Assembly (NCBI GenBank): GCA_049999805.1 | Contig: JBNGIO010006231.1 | Location: 98,413 to 162,412 of the forward strand | Length of the DNA: 64,000 bases | Direction of reading: 5' to 3' | Origin: Folioceros fuciformis | Taxonomy: Eukaryota; Anthocerotophyta; Anthocerotopsida; Anthocerotales | Shown here: in pieces, positions 31,814 through 44,200 of the stretch | Numbering within the stretch: the stretch's first letter is position 1 | Layout: each line of letters starts with the position of its first letter | Notes under the pieces: model-generated | What the model saw: the letters and a program-made list of their open reading frames with translations, nothing else | Told to the model about the DNA's origin: nothing | The model's database searches: none | Made by a program: the position numbers and the translations under genes

Positions 31814-32215
31814 GGCAAAAACCAGCCGTGTTCTGGAGGTTTGAGTTTCACGACGACAGACGTATACATTACCAATTTCACGACGGGAGGACTAAGCCTC
31901 AGCGTCGATGGTTGGACGAGCGGAATGGAAATGATGTCACAGTGCTTGCTTTCCTCTTTGTGCGAAAAATTTAGAGGGCACGCATAGAAATGGCCATCGC
32001 TCTACGAGCTGGGACAAGTACGATTTCTCAAGGAACAGGTCATACGAATGCATTATCCTTTCAGATGGACAGAAACAAGCTTTTCTCCATCACTAACTTA
32101 GCTTCATACAAATCACACAACAACCCGAGCAAGACAGCAGGGGAGGGCATGAGACAACAACACGATGACAAAGTCCAGTCCTAGCAAAAGCTTCAGTCAA
32201 AGCTCTTCTCATGTA

Positions 32216-33798
32216 CTACATTCCCACTCGGAACAATTCACAATAGTACGCAAGTACGAGGAACAAAAAGCCCAGCACGATCACCCAGGGCACTCCAAAA
32301 CGTACGTTGGCCCAAAGCTCTCCACTTGGCTGCTGGTCGAGGTCAGATGCTGGAGCCGCAACCACGGTTGCCTTCACAACCTGGACAGACGAGTCGAGTG
32401 TGCCCAGCAAAACCTTAGGAGCAGAGACCACCACCCCTGGTCGGACCTCTTCACTGATGTTGCTCAACCCTTTGTGAGCAACTCTTTGCAGCGGTTCCCA
32501 ATCCTTTGGGTCATCCATGAGGAATTGTTCAACAACGTCTCTGGCTTCAGACACAGCCTTCAAGGCCTCCTTGAAGCCGCCTGCTGGGGTGACTAGTTTC
32601 TCCGTCTCTGCCTCTTTCTCGGGAAGAGCGCCTTTCTCTACTGCAGATTCACCATTGCTCTCTGCCTCTTTTTTAGGGAGAGCAGCATCTTTCTCTACCG
32701 CAGACTCACCATTGCTCTCTGCCTCTCTTTCAGGAAGAGCAGCATCCTTCGCTACCGTAGACTCACCAGTGCTCCCTGCCTCTTTTTCAGGAAGAGCAGC
32801 ATCTTTCTCTGCCGCTGACTCACCATCGCTCTCTGCCTCTACTTCAGAAGGAGCATCTTTGTCTACCGCCGAGTCACCATCGACCTCTGCCACTTTTTCA
32901 GGAAGAGCATCTTTCTTTACGGCAGACTCACCATCGCTCAATGGTGAGGCTGGCTTCACCGAGAACACCCTCTCCGACTCCCTTGCTGGAGTGGTGGGCT
33001 GGGCTACTGCCGTCTCCGGTAGCTGCAACAGGTCCAGAAGGTGGGTAGCGGCCGCAGGAGAAGAAGCCCTCGGGTGAAGCAGATGACTAGAGATGAGATC
33101 TGGATCCAAGACCTTAGAACTCCTGTCAGCCGGTCTCTCACTTTGCACCCTGGAGGGGGTTGGTGATGGCGAACCAGGCGGCTTGCTGGGGGACAGAAGT
33201 AGCTTGTGGGCAGTCTCTACGGAAGTTGTTATGCTGTCCTTCACCGTCTCCAAACTGATGGAAGGACTGCCATCCCCAAGAAGCACCTCTCGTTTGTCAA
33301 CACTTTCCAGCAGAACAGGCTCGACGGGAGTGGGATTGCTACTCCTCTCGTCATCCTCAGGTGAACCCGAACTGCTGGCGTGCTCCTCCTGAGGAATAGT
33401 TGGACTAGTGCTCTCCTCCTCGTCCTCATCATCTACGTCACTATCAGATGCAGAAGTCTCGTACGCACTCCCAACATCTAGACCCACAGCAGTACAAGTC
33501 ACCTCCACCAGGCTATCAGGATACGTCACAGGCGTAACAATCCTCAAATCCGCCAACCTCTCCTTCACAGGAGCTTCAGGCAACAGCAGCTTATCTTCCA
33601 CCTGTGCAACAACCTCCCCCCCTCCACTATCCCGACCACCACCCACAACCTGCACTCCTTTCCCCGCCTTCTCACCATGCTCATTCCCCCCTTCCCCCCC
33701 ATCCACACCACGCTTCACACCCAAAACCTTCACCTCAGCACACAAACTGGGCACTCCATCCTTCTCCCGCAACATCCCATTCACCACAAACCCCTTCA
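32216..33798 (-). CDS. Acidic repeat protein with C-terminal membrane anchor (partial)
   Basis: One long minus-strand frame of more than 520 codons ends at TAG 32216 and runs upstream into the 400-N gap. From N to C it has a Gly-rich stretch, an acidic and Ser-rich region (SASDSDVDDEDEEESTSPT), a Pro/Ser-rich part, then about seven copies of a 19-21-residue repeat (core ESNGESAVEKDAALPKKEA). A conserved-looking block follows (FLMDDPKDWEPLQRVAHKGL) and a single membrane span near the end (FGVPWVIVLGFLFLVLAYY) with a short tail, so it looks tail-anchored. The frame is open beyond the gap to 34348 but begins there with GTG, so the start is unknown. The family is not recognised. The long single frame and amino-acid-level repeats support it being real. 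Confidence 0.6.
32600..32940. repeat. Degenerate 57-63-bp coding repeats, about 7 copies
   Basis: Imperfect units with core CTCTGCCTCTTTTTCAGGAAGAGC are separated by short differences that always keep the minus-strand frame. They encode the ES-GESAVEKDA-LPEKEA repeat of the acidic protein. Confidence 0.8.
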
Positions 33799-34198
33799 NN
33801 NNNNNNNNNNNNNNNNNNNNNNNNNNNNNNNNNNNNNNNNNNNNNNNNNNNNNNNNNNNNNNNNNNNNNNNNNNNNNNNNNNNNNNNNNNNNNNNNNNNN
33901 NNNNNNNNNNNNNNNNNNNNNNNNNNNNNNNNNNNNNNNNNNNNNNNNNNNNNNNNNNNNNNNNNNNNNNNNNNNNNNNNNNNNNNNNNNNNNNNNNNNN
34001 NNNNNNNNNNNNNNNNNNNNNNNNNNNNNNNNNNNNNNNNNNNNNNNNNNNNNNNNNNNNNNNNNNNNNNNNNNNNNNNNNNNNNNNNNNNNNNNNNNNN
34101 NNNNNNNNNNNNNNNNNNNNNNNNNNNNNNNNNNNNNNNNNNNNNNNNNNNNNNNNNNNNNNNNNNNNNNNNNNNNNNNNNNNNNNNNNNNNNNNNNN
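33799..34198. other. Assembly gap (400 N)
   Basis: The gap falls inside or upstream of the acidic repeat protein. Its length differs from the 100-N placeholders, so it may be an estimated size. Confidence 0.95.
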
Positions 34199-34793
34199 AG
34201 ACTGAGCAAGAAGCCGAGCAGTCTGGGCACAGATCCACGACACCCAACACCCCAAGCCTACCACTCCTGGCCGAAACAGGAGCACAAAAAAAACAGAGCA
34301 AGCAACCGGACTGTGCCCAAGATCACACAAAAGAGCACGGAATCCCACACCTCCCCCACGCAGCGAGGCGGCGCTAAGTAAGTGAGCGTGCAGGGGCAGG
34401 GAGAGATCCCTTCATCAGCCCCGAAATTCCCCCGCGCCAGGAGCCGGGGCAGGGCAGGCGCATCTGGGAGGAAGACTCGAGTCCCCGGGACCGGGTTGCG
34501 ACAAATAAGGGAGGGACGGGTGAGAAGTCCAGGGACCCCGGTGGCACAAAACAATGCCGTTTTGGCCATGGCTGCTCCCAGTAACTTCCCCCTTCCAGCG
34601 CCAAGAGTACAGTAGTTGATCGACCAGCACGTGGACGGGTCGTTTCTTTTTACTACATGTATCACTCTGTGTCGGGAAGCGAGGGTGGTCAAAGGGGTCG
34701 GTTGCTGCCCTGCGATAATGTTCAGGTTGCTGCACCAATCCGGTCTGTCCTCGCGACCCGCAACTGCGCTCTTTCCTCGCACTTGCCTATATG

Positions 34794-34813
34794 CCCTGCC
34801 CTGCCCTGCCCTA
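34794..34813. repeat. (CCCTG)n microsatellite
   Basis: Three to four copies of CCCTG are followed by a C-rich tract of related pentamers to about 34830. Confidence 0.8.
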
Positions 34814-37800
34814 CCGTCCCCTCCCCTCCCCGTGCCCTAGACGTGCCTACCGTCACCTGCCCGCCGCAGTGACGCACCATCATCCTCTCCTCCTGGCCAC
34901 ACTTGGCTTATGCAACAACAACGTCTTAACAGATTGATCACTGACCAAACCACTTCTCAAAGATGTTCATGGCCGGCGCTGTCGTTCATGAGACCGATAT
35001 TCCAGGAGGCTAGTCTCTCTGTGGCCTCTTTCCTGCAGGATGTCTACCTTTTCGTCCTTCCTGTGGAGGACATAAAGCATGCTTCGAGGAAGGACATCGG
35101 TCAAGATGCTATGCTGCTCTTTTCCTCGCTGGTTCCTGTTCCTTCGCCTGGTACCCGAGAAGGAGTGGATCGATCCCGTTGCTCCCGGTGAAGCTCACGG
35201 CAGGATGACCCTTTTACCCCCGGCTGTGGTCCAGCTTCCGCACTTGGTAGCACTGTCCGGAAATTCACGCGCTGCGCCTGCGACTTCGATTCTCCTGCTG
35301 CCGGCTTGAATGTTCGAACACACCGAGGACTGTTCGTCTTCTTCCATGGCCACGCAAGCTTCCCGATACAGGGAGGCTGGGCTGCGCAGCGGTACGGGGG
35401 CGGGTGGATTCTGTTCCGTGACTTCCAAAGGGCTGAGTCTCGCGTGCGTGACGGCATTCGTGGTGGGCTGCATACTCAGCCTTGTGGGAATGGACGTTCC
35501 CTTCCGTCAATGCCGTTCTGGCGCAGTGGGAGCCTCCTCCTCCGTGTCGCCGGTGGGCCTGTTCTTGGGAATCGATCCTGTCCCATGTGGCCTGCTCTTG
35601 GAAAATCGCGCCGTGTGGACTCTCGTAGACTGCAGCCTGGTTGTGGCTGATCCGGCAGAGCTTGGTGCTGCCCAAGGTGATGTCGTCGCTCAGCGGCGTT
35701 GTCGGAATTACGCGCTTATCTTTCGCCTCCTCGGGTAGAACGGTGATGGCGTGGTTCGAGAGAGGAAGGTTAGGAGACGGAGAATCGCATGTAGCAGGCT
35801 GGACGGAAGTTTTGCTGAACAAGGCTGTCTGGATGATCGTCGTCGTGAAAATCTTCACGTCCCGTTACGCGCTTTCTGCGCTCATGGACTAGTAGCCGAG
35901 TCCGACTTAGTGCTTCAATCGGGGGGTTGACAATCAGTCCACACAAGCATGCATTGTCTGGCTGCTCCGAGATGGTGCCATACTTGGAGGTGCTGCGGTC
36001 TGTTCTTCTATTGCTCTGCGGTCTTGTGCTTCCGCCGGGGCGGGCTTGGCCGTGAACCGTATGAACGACACACATAGCACTGACGTATGCTGCTGCAGCA
36101 GGAGGAATATTGACGGTGATGCCAGTAAAGCAAGTACCTCGGCGGGTTCCATAGGTGTGGTAGGCAGGGTTCCACTCTTGCTCACATTCTTCACGCTTCA
36201 GCGCCAGGCTATTCCGACCCCAAGAGCTGGAGGATGGCATTCGCGCCTCCTGCACGAGGTGCGTTTGTCTGGCAAGCTTGGTGCTATTGGTTTTCTTCAT
36301 TCCCTTCAGAAGGAAAGCTCGCGGACTGGTAGTCCACCATATTGGAGAGGACCAAGAGATTTGAGACGCGCATTCCCCACTTCCTCAGTTGTCCTTGGCT
36401 AGCTTCTGTCGAATCGTCTATAAGTGGAGCAGCAGAAGACATGAATGAGAGCTACCTAGTGTGGGAGGAAGACCTGCTGCCTTGCAGCTGCTATTTGCAG
36501 GTACATCCATATATACTTGTGCAGTCTGTGCCATTGAAGCCAGCAGTTCGGATGTCTTACTGTCTTTTATCACACTTTTCTCACACATGTACTTGAAAAC
36601 ACCGGTCTTGTGTGTGGCCTGTGCCATCTCAGAGATGCCAGGGTGGGTGGGTGCTTATGGAAGTCTTCTTGCACCTTCCAACCAAAATCTTAGGTGGATG
36701 AAGCCACTCCACTCCGCTCCACTCCCGGAGTGGATGGGTGTGAGGGGATGGAACGGTGATAGTGTTGTGGAGCGGAGGTGTGTTCCTTGTTGGAGACCTT
36801 GGTACAAATTTGACGGTCTCCTTTCATGGTGGCTCTGTAATGTTCCATGTCCTCACAAACGATCCCATCTCACACGCCTCAGAACCCGCACAGCAGCCAC
36901 GACCACTTGCCATCCTTTCCAGAAACACAGCAGCGGAAAGCCACCGTCTCTGATTCTTCAAGATGGAGGTTGGAAGGTGCAGATTGCAAGACATTACGAG
37001 GTAGCAGGAGCCTGCTTGGTGTGCCTAGTTGCAGGAATCCGAGGCAGAGCAAGAGGAAGGTGAGCCCGGTGTCAGGCGGTAAAGCGTGAAATCGACCAGC
37101 CAGGCGGGCCCCGTAGGCGCACGAAGCAGCGGCGGCGGAGGGAAGAGGCGTGGAGCAGCCAGGGCCGTGAGATGGGGCATCGACGGCGGAGAGAGTAGTG
37201 AGATATTTATCGCCGTGGGGAAAGGGGGTCGGCACGTCGCTTCGGACACATCGGATGGCAACGACCCGGCCACGTGCCCGTAGCGCGATCGGCTACGGGA
37301 ATGGGGAGAGATCCGGGGTAGATCTGTATCCGGGCGCTAATTGGGTGCGAGGGCTGGGCCACTTGACCCACTTTGTGCGTACAGGGCAGATGCCACCTAC
37401 CGAACCGGTGGCGTCAGAGTTGGCGGGTTCGAACCTTGGGCTGTGATTAGCCAATGGCGTGGCGGAGCAGGCAGGATATTTGTGACGGGATTCCAGGCCT
37501 GGGAGCAATGGGAAGCGAGATTTGGATTATGCTTGGCACGCTGGCTCCGGGATTTGGAAAGAGAGCGCCGTGCTGTGGCGGTGCGCGGGCAGCCATGCCG
37601 GTCTCCTGCCTTACTGGCAGGCGAACCCTGCAATGACGGGCATGGTGTGCCACCCCGCAACACTTGCTACCTCCTTCCTCGCCGTTCCCTGCACCCCTCG
37701 CAAGGCCCTGGAGGAGGCACATGCTGGTCGGCTGGTTAGCGCAGGGTTTGTTGCTGCTGCTGCCGTGTTGCCACGCTTGACCTCTCTGTCGTTGGCTTCG

Positions 37801-37867
37801 GCTTTCATGCGGACGCCGGGGACTGAGGGAGCTCGGGAGGAAGACGGGAAGACGGGAGGAAGGGAAC

Positions 37868-37907
37868 CAAGGAAGGAAGGAAGGAAGGAAGGAAGGAAGG
37901 AAGGAAG
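37868..37907. repeat. (GGAA)n microsatellite
   Basis: About nine perfect GGAA tetramers lie within a longer purine-only tract on the plus strand that continues to about 37965. Confidence 0.9.
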
Positions 37908-38153
37908 TAAGAAAGGAGGAGGAGGAGGAAAAGGAAGGGAGGAAATAGTGGAGGGGGGAAGATGCGTGTGGAGGCTGTTCTGCGGTGTGGCGTGGAGAGG
38001 AGGTTGACGCCGAGGAGCGTGCGTGAGAGGGATTGGAAGACCCTTGGAGAGGAGGAGCGTGAACGAAGAGGTTTTGGTTTCATGCACCGCATGACGGGAG
38101 CGGGGGCATCGAGGGAGCAGCTGCCTAGGCTCTCGGTTTGGTTTTTGTGATGT

Positions 38154-38253
38154 NNNNNNNNNNNNNNNNNNNNNNNNNNNNNNNNNNNNNNNNNNNNNNN
38201 NNNNNNNNNNNNNNNNNNNNNNNNNNNNNNNNNNNNNNNNNNNNNNNNNNNNN
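38154..38253. other. Assembly gap (100 N)
   Basis: The 100-N placeholder ends 93 bases before the ELF4 start codon, so part of the ELF4 promoter or 5' leader is missing. Confidence 0.95.
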
Positions 38254-38346
38254 GGATGTAGCTTTGTGAACGTCCACAGCTAGCACTCGCCTTGTGTCGC
38301 GTGGCGTGACGCGGTACGGGGAGGTCGTGTGGTGTAGCTTCCTGAT

Positions 38347-38799
38347 ATGTCGAAGCCGCAAGTTGAGAGCGTGACGGATGTGATGGGACAGAACCTGGAG
38401 TCTGGGAAGTTGGTCGGGGAAGACTGCAGCGACCTTGACTTTGATAGGAAGAAGTGGGACAAGTTTGAACTGTGTTTTGCGAGAGTGCAAGCTCTCTTGG
38501 ACCACAACCGGGTTCTCATTGGAAAGATCAACCAGAATCATCAGTCTGGCATCTCGGAGCGCATCACCAGCAACGTGGATCTCATCAACCAGCTCAACAA
38601 GAACCTGACGAAGGTTCAAAAGATGTATGCTGCGGCCACTGTCACCTTCGACAAATGCTTTGTCGCGCCTCCGATCCCTGCGGCTCAGAAATCTATGGCG
38701 TCCAAGGCGGCTACTGAGTCTACCAGTGTGAGTGATATTGTGCCACCGGAAACGTCCCAAACAATGGTTCCCAGCACGTGCACATCCTTGGAAGGATGA
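38347..38799 (+). CDS. ELF4: EARLY FLOWERING 4-like circadian clock protein
   Basis: This single exon of 150 residues contains the ELF4 domain (DUF1313) at about residues 36-105. It has the alternating helical pattern seen in Arabidopsis ELF4 and its paralogues: FARVQALLDHNRVLIGKINQ, NHQSGISERITSNVDLI and NQLNKNLTKVQKMY. In flowering plants ELF4 forms the evening complex with ELF3 and LUX in the nucleus, repressing clock and growth genes at dusk. Intronless structure and small size are typical. The N-terminus and the Ser/Thr-rich C-terminus (about 40 residues) are longer than in Arabidopsis and not conserved. The ATG at 38347 is the first in frame after the gap. Confidence 0.9.
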   Translation: MSKPQVESVTDVMGQNLESGKLVGEDCSDLDFDRKKWDKFELCFARVQALLDHNRVLIGKINQNHQSGISERITSNVDLINQLNKNLTKVQKMYAAATVTFDKCFVAPPIPAAQKSMASKAATESTSVSDIVPPETSQTMVPSTCTSLEG

Positions 38800-41289
38800 C
38801 CCCGGTTTCCCATGGCACGGCAATTTGCTCCCTGCTTGCTGTCCCTGTTCTGCCTCGTGAGCCGAAGCCATGAGTTACCCATGGTGGGAGCGCTGTGGAT
38901 GCTTCGCATATACTGATGATTGATACAGACAGTGCCTGAGAAACCGTGGTTGATGAGGGCGAGGTAGGCAGGGAAAAAGGATGTGCCACGGACTCCTCGC
39001 AACGCTGACGCGCTGGAGGAGGTTCTGCCGTTGACCAGGTTTCCCGGGAAGCAGTTGTTACGGATCAGCGTCCAAGCTTGAGACGGAGAACTGACCACGA
39101 GGGAACTTTTGGAGGGGATCGGCTTCTTCCCGGGCCAGGCGGTCGATTCCAGATGTACAGATCGAGTAGCGTCTGCGCGTGCGTTAACCTCTCAGCTGAA
39201 AGCAGGACAACTCCATGGAAAGCGTGGACAACGCACCTTAGAACTGTTTTGGACAGAGGACAGGTGTGAGTGTGGAGAGACGTGCATATGACGGACAGGT
39301 CGAGGGAGTCCGCGCTGTGCTGCAGGCACGTTACAGTGTGTGCCGCGGGTTTCAAGACAAGGAGGCTGACTCGAGAGAAAGTGATTGACGGGGTGAGGAA
39401 GGTGGCGGTAAGATTGCGATAATCATCAGCACCGTGACGTGTGGGGGATTAAGCATAGGTGCGAGCGGTGTGAGCTTTATGATAGGTGCAATGTTTGAAT
39501 CAGAGGTTCATGGTGACATTATGTATGGCTCCGATATGTCTGTCCCACGGACGGAAAGTGTGGCTGCAGATGTGGAGTTCCTTGTAAGAAAGGATCACGC
39601 TCTGACGGGTAATGTCGTCCCCGAAGTCTTCGTGAGGGGCCCGGGACAGCCATTCTGCGTTCCACTGGCGAGCTGCAGCTGGAGGCTGCTGTAGCCCAAA
39701 GAACAGTGAATAATGAAGGAGGTCGTGTTGGGATTGAGGGCGTAAGGGACACTGCTAATGCAGTGATGATGGAAACCCTCACGAAAACGTGAGTGGCTGC
39801 TCAATCATACCTGAAGACAATCACTCAGGTGAGACGAACAGCGTTTTGTTTGTTTTGGTTACTTTTTTGCCAGAGCCGAGCTCTCCGTTTGTGCTCTTTG
39901 TTTCCTTGTATCAAAAGTTTTATGTGACAGCAGCAAGCCGAGTGGAGAATATGAGAATGTGGGACACGAGGGAGCAATAGTTTGATCCCTTTCGACAGCG
40001 CGCTATCTCTGTCTGTCGATGAACGGGCAGGTTGTTGCGGCAGGCACCACCAACGGAGCACTGTACCGCTGGCTGCAGTCATCATAGACACACACTATTT
40101 CCTGCAAACACATGACCATGCGCCTGCAGGCATTTAAGGTGTGAAATTCCATGGTCTTTGATGTGCAAGGTGCTAAGTTTGCGTCCTTATCCTATCCCCA
40201 TATCCTCTCTTCTTTCCTCCTCGTGATTCTCTCACTGTTGTCCTCCTCGGGTGGACTCAGTCCGAAAACTGCTGGGCAAGAAGCAGTCTCTGCTGCGACA
40301 GAGCGGCCGTGTCAACAGCTGAGCAGGTCTTCTCCTTCGGGAAAAGACGCTCAATTCCTGTGACCCGAATCCTCAGCACCTACTCACGAATACGCACTGC
40401 TGGTGTGCACCTTCTGTTGCAATCAAAACGCCGTGCGGGTAGACTTTTGTTGTGCACCACTCATGGGGCTCGACTGAAGATGCCCGTGGTGTCCTTGGGG
40501 TGAACTGCCTATTTATGTAGCTACGCACCCAAGTGATGAGCGCAATCTTAGAACTCGCAATTTGCGATTGCGTCTGATTTACGCTTGCGCTGGCGCACCC
40601 TACGGGCCTCCTTTCGTGCAGAGGATCGTGGGTGTGTAACGCCCACGACTGCAGGTGGACGTCTAACGAACACGTCAAGCCTCCCGTCGCCGTCGCAAAC
40701 AGTCGCATAGACCAGACGCAGTTTGAAAGGCCTCGAAGCCTGAAGTCGCGGCCACCGTCCTTCACGCGGTCTGTCTTGATTTCACACCGCTCGGAAGTTC
40801 GCTCGAAGACTCAACCCGAGTTTTATGAAGTTCTGGAGGAACTTGTCGGTACTTCCAGCCCCTCCAGGACAGTCCAATCCAAATGAACGCTGGAAGTACG
40901 TATCGTTTCCTCAAAACTGAAAATCCAAAAGATATTCAAAATTTCAGCGGAAATGAACAAGCCCATCGCTTCAATGAACAACCCCTGTGCTTCTGCCTTT
41001 TACCTCATGGGAAATGCTCCTATCGGGACGTTTCGTATGAGTTCGGGCCGAACATGTTAGCTTGGGTAACGGAGAAACATGGTTGGAGGTCTCCTGGACA
41101 GCTTGGGACGCTGGTGAGAAATGTTTGTTTCTTGTCTTGGTGTGCCTGTTTCCCGAGCGTGTTTTTCTCTGGCAGCGTACCTGGACATGGACACTGTAAT
41201 TGGCTCAGCTAGGCCAACCGGCGCTCAGAAGCTGGGTTCTGTTGGGTTCAATTACGTCGTCACAGGTGCTGGCTGTGCCTGTGGAAATC
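38800..41289. other. No recognisable gene
   Basis: Only short overlapping frames are present (for example 39434-39694 and 40632-40886 on the plus strand), none with similarity I can name. A possible splice acceptor (TTTTTCTCTGGCAG, ending 41174) lies just before the PPR gene and could mark a 5' exon of it. Confidence 0.4.
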
Positions 41290-44200
41290 ATGGGTATTGT
41301 GCTTCAGTTGAAGAGTGGGCGACAGCTGTGGCGGCCCAGGAAGGTTGGTGGGATGGCTGACCTCAAGTTCAGCGATGCAGGATGTCAGTGGTACGTGACG
41401 GCTGAAACAGTGAGCCATCTATGTCAGCAGGGGCAGCTCAATCAAGCTGCGGAGGCTCTGGGAGTTCTGGTGCAGATGGACAGTTGTATTGCTCAATCTC
41501 TTTTTCGTGCTGTCATAAAAAGGTGTGAAACTCAGAGGGATCCGGTCGTGGGTCGACGTGTCCATGCTTTGGTGGTGATGAAGGGGTATGAGTCGGATAC
41601 TTTCTTGTGCAACCACATCATGCGGATGTACGCTGCTCATGCCTTGTTGGCTGAAACGATGGGCGTGTTTACCGTGGCTGCCAAACCAGATGCCTTCATG
41701 TGGTCTTCCGTGATTTCTGCACATGTCCGCCACGGAAAAGCTGAGCAGGCCATACAGCTGTACAAGGGGATGCGAAGGTCAGGTGTGAAGTCAGATGGCC
41801 ATGTGTTTGTGGCAGCCCTTCAGGCTTGTGCAAGGGCAGTAGACTTACACGCTGGGCAGCAGGTGCATGCCGATGTGTTGGCCTCTGGAAGTGACCATAG
41901 CTTGTTTGTTTACAATGCCCTGGTGGACATGTATGCAAAGTGTGACAGCTTGGAGGATGCTCAGAAAGTGTTTGACGGACTAGATCAAAAGGATGTAGTG
42001 ACTTGGAATGCCATAATAGCAGGATATACCAAGCAGGGCATGGGCTGGGAAGCGCTTCGTCTTTACAGTGCCCTGCAAGAAGAGGTAACTATTTCACCTA
42101 CTTGTGTGACCTTCTTGTGCCTCCTCCAGGCTTGTGCAAGTGTGGGTTCTCCAGGTTTGGCAATTGGCAAGCACCTTCACTCAAGAATTAGTGAAGCAGA
42201 GTACGAAGCTGATGTGGTTGTGGCCAATAGCTTGGTGAACATGTATGCAAAGTGTGGCAGCTTGGAAGACGCCCAGAGAGTGTTTGATGGACTTTGTAAC
42301 AAGAACGTGGTGACCTGGACAGCTTTGCTAGGAGGATATTTGCAGCAGGGCATGGCTCAGGAAGCGCTCTGTCTTTACAGTGCCATGGAAAAGGAAGGAA
42401 GTACTGTACCCGATGCCGTGACATTTGCAGCCCTCCTGCAGGCATGTGCAAGTTTGGGCGGTCCAGCTTTGGAAAAGGGGAGACATCTTCATGCACAGAT
42501 TGGAGAACAAGGGTTGGAGACTGAAGTGTTATTAGGCTGCAGCCTCGTGAACATGTATGCCAAGTGTGGGAGCTTGCACGATGCCCAGATGGTGTTTGAC
42601 AGGCTTGGTCAAAAGAATGTCGCCTCATGGACCGCATTGATAGCAGGATATTCCCAGCGGGGCCTGGGTCATGATGCTCTGCGCCTTTACAGCATGATGC
42701 AAGAAGGTGGTGTGGCAGCACCCGATTCTGTAACATTTGTGTGCCTCTTGCAGGCATGTGCAAGTGTTGGCACCTCGGCTTTGGACAAGGGTAGGCAGCT
42801 TCATGCACAAATTACAGAACAAGGACATCAAGCTGATGACTTCATATCCAACTGTTTGGTGAACATGTATGCAAAGTGTGGCAGCCTTGGGGACGCCCAG
42901 AGAGTGTTCGATGGACTCACTCAAAAAGATGTCGTAACATGGACAGCGCTTTTAGCAGGATACTCAAAGCAAGGCATGGGTCAGGAAGCTCTTCTTCTCT
43001 ACGGTGCTATGCAGGAAGAAGGCATTACTGTACCTGATTGTGTAACATTCGTCTCTCTGCTGCAGGCATGTGCAAGTGTGGGCCAAGGGGCTTTGGCAAA
43101 AGGGAAACAGCTTCATGCAGAGATTAGGGAACGAGGACTCCAGGCTGATGTGATCCTAGGATCAAGCTTGGTTAACTTGTACTCGAAGTGTGGCAGCGTG
43201 GAAGATGCTCAGGCTGTGTTTGACGGCCTCGGTCAAAGAAACAGTGTGACGTGGACGGCTCTTATAGCCGGATATTCCCAAAACGGCATGGGACAGGAAG
43301 CGCTCCATCGATATAACGCAATGCAGGAAGAAGGCATGGCAGTACCTAATGCGCTGACCTTTGTGTACCTCCTACAAGCATGTGCATGTGTTGGCGCCCC
43401 AGCTTTGGATAAAGGGAAGGAGCTTCATGCACAAATTAGAGAACGAGGGTTTCAAACTGATTTGTTTGTGGCCAGCAGTCTGGTGAACATGTACGCAAAA
43501 TGTGGCAGCCTGGAGGATTCTCAGGGTGTGTTTGATGGGCTCAGTGAGAAAAATGTGGTGACATGGACAGCACTTATCGCTGGATATTTCCAACAGGGGA
43601 TGGGGCAGGAAGCTCTGTGCCTTTACAGTGCTATGGCAGATGATCGCGTTGTTGTACCTGATTCGTTCACATATACATGCCTCCTGCAGGCATGTGGAAA
43701 CGGAGCAGCTTTGCATACGGGAAAACAGCTTCATGCACAGATAAAAGAACAAGGGCTCCAAGCTGATGTCCTTGTTGCCCGCAGTTTGATAAACATGTAT
43801 GGGAAGGCAGGGAGTATGTTTGATGCTCAACAGGTGTTTGAGGCATTGCCTGAAAAAGATGTTGTCACCTGGAACGCACTCATTGCAGGCTACACCCGTC
43901 AAGGAGACAGTGAAGTGGTCTTTGACCTGTTCTGCAGAATGAGAGCGGATGACGTACAGCCTTCCAGCATCACATTTCTTAGTGTACTCACGGTATGCAG
44001 TCATGCAGGGCTAGTGGACAGAGGGCGCGACTACTTTGAGGCCATGAGGCAGGATTTTGGCATCAGTCCTACAGTGGAACACTACACTTGCATGGTGGAT
44101 CTCCTGGGCCGTGCAGGCCAACTCAACGAGTCGCTGGCATTGATACGGGCAATGCCTGTTCAGGCCAATGCTGCAGTTTGGCACACTCTGTTGAATGCTT

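Larger units (their letters stand above)
34380..38153. other. Long stretch without a recognisable gene
   Basis: Several open frames of 100-200 codons overlap on both strands in GC-rich sequence (for example 35265-35858 minus, 35310-35738 plus, 35770-36300 minus, 36461-37063 plus). None shows domain similarity or coherent splicing. The only clear structures are microsatellites. Poorly conserved genes or regulatory RNA cannot be excluded. Confidence 0.4.

Noticed and set aside
34199-34348. N-terminal 50 residues of the acidic repeat protein upstream of the gap, starting at 34348
   Set aside because: The frame begins with GTG, not ATG, and continuity across a 400-N gap cannot be checked. It may be an intron or leader.
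35265-36300. Long overlapping open frames on both strands (about 140-200 codons)
   Set aside because: GC-rich DNA opens frames by chance; the translations have low-complexity, shadow-like composition, no domain and no splice pattern.
37415-37435. GGTTCGAACC-like motif resembling a tRNA T-loop or polymerase III B box
   Set aside because: The flanking stem does not pair properly, and no D-arm, anticodon arm or acceptor stem can be drawn upstream, so it is not a tRNA. SINE origin is unsupported without a matching A box.
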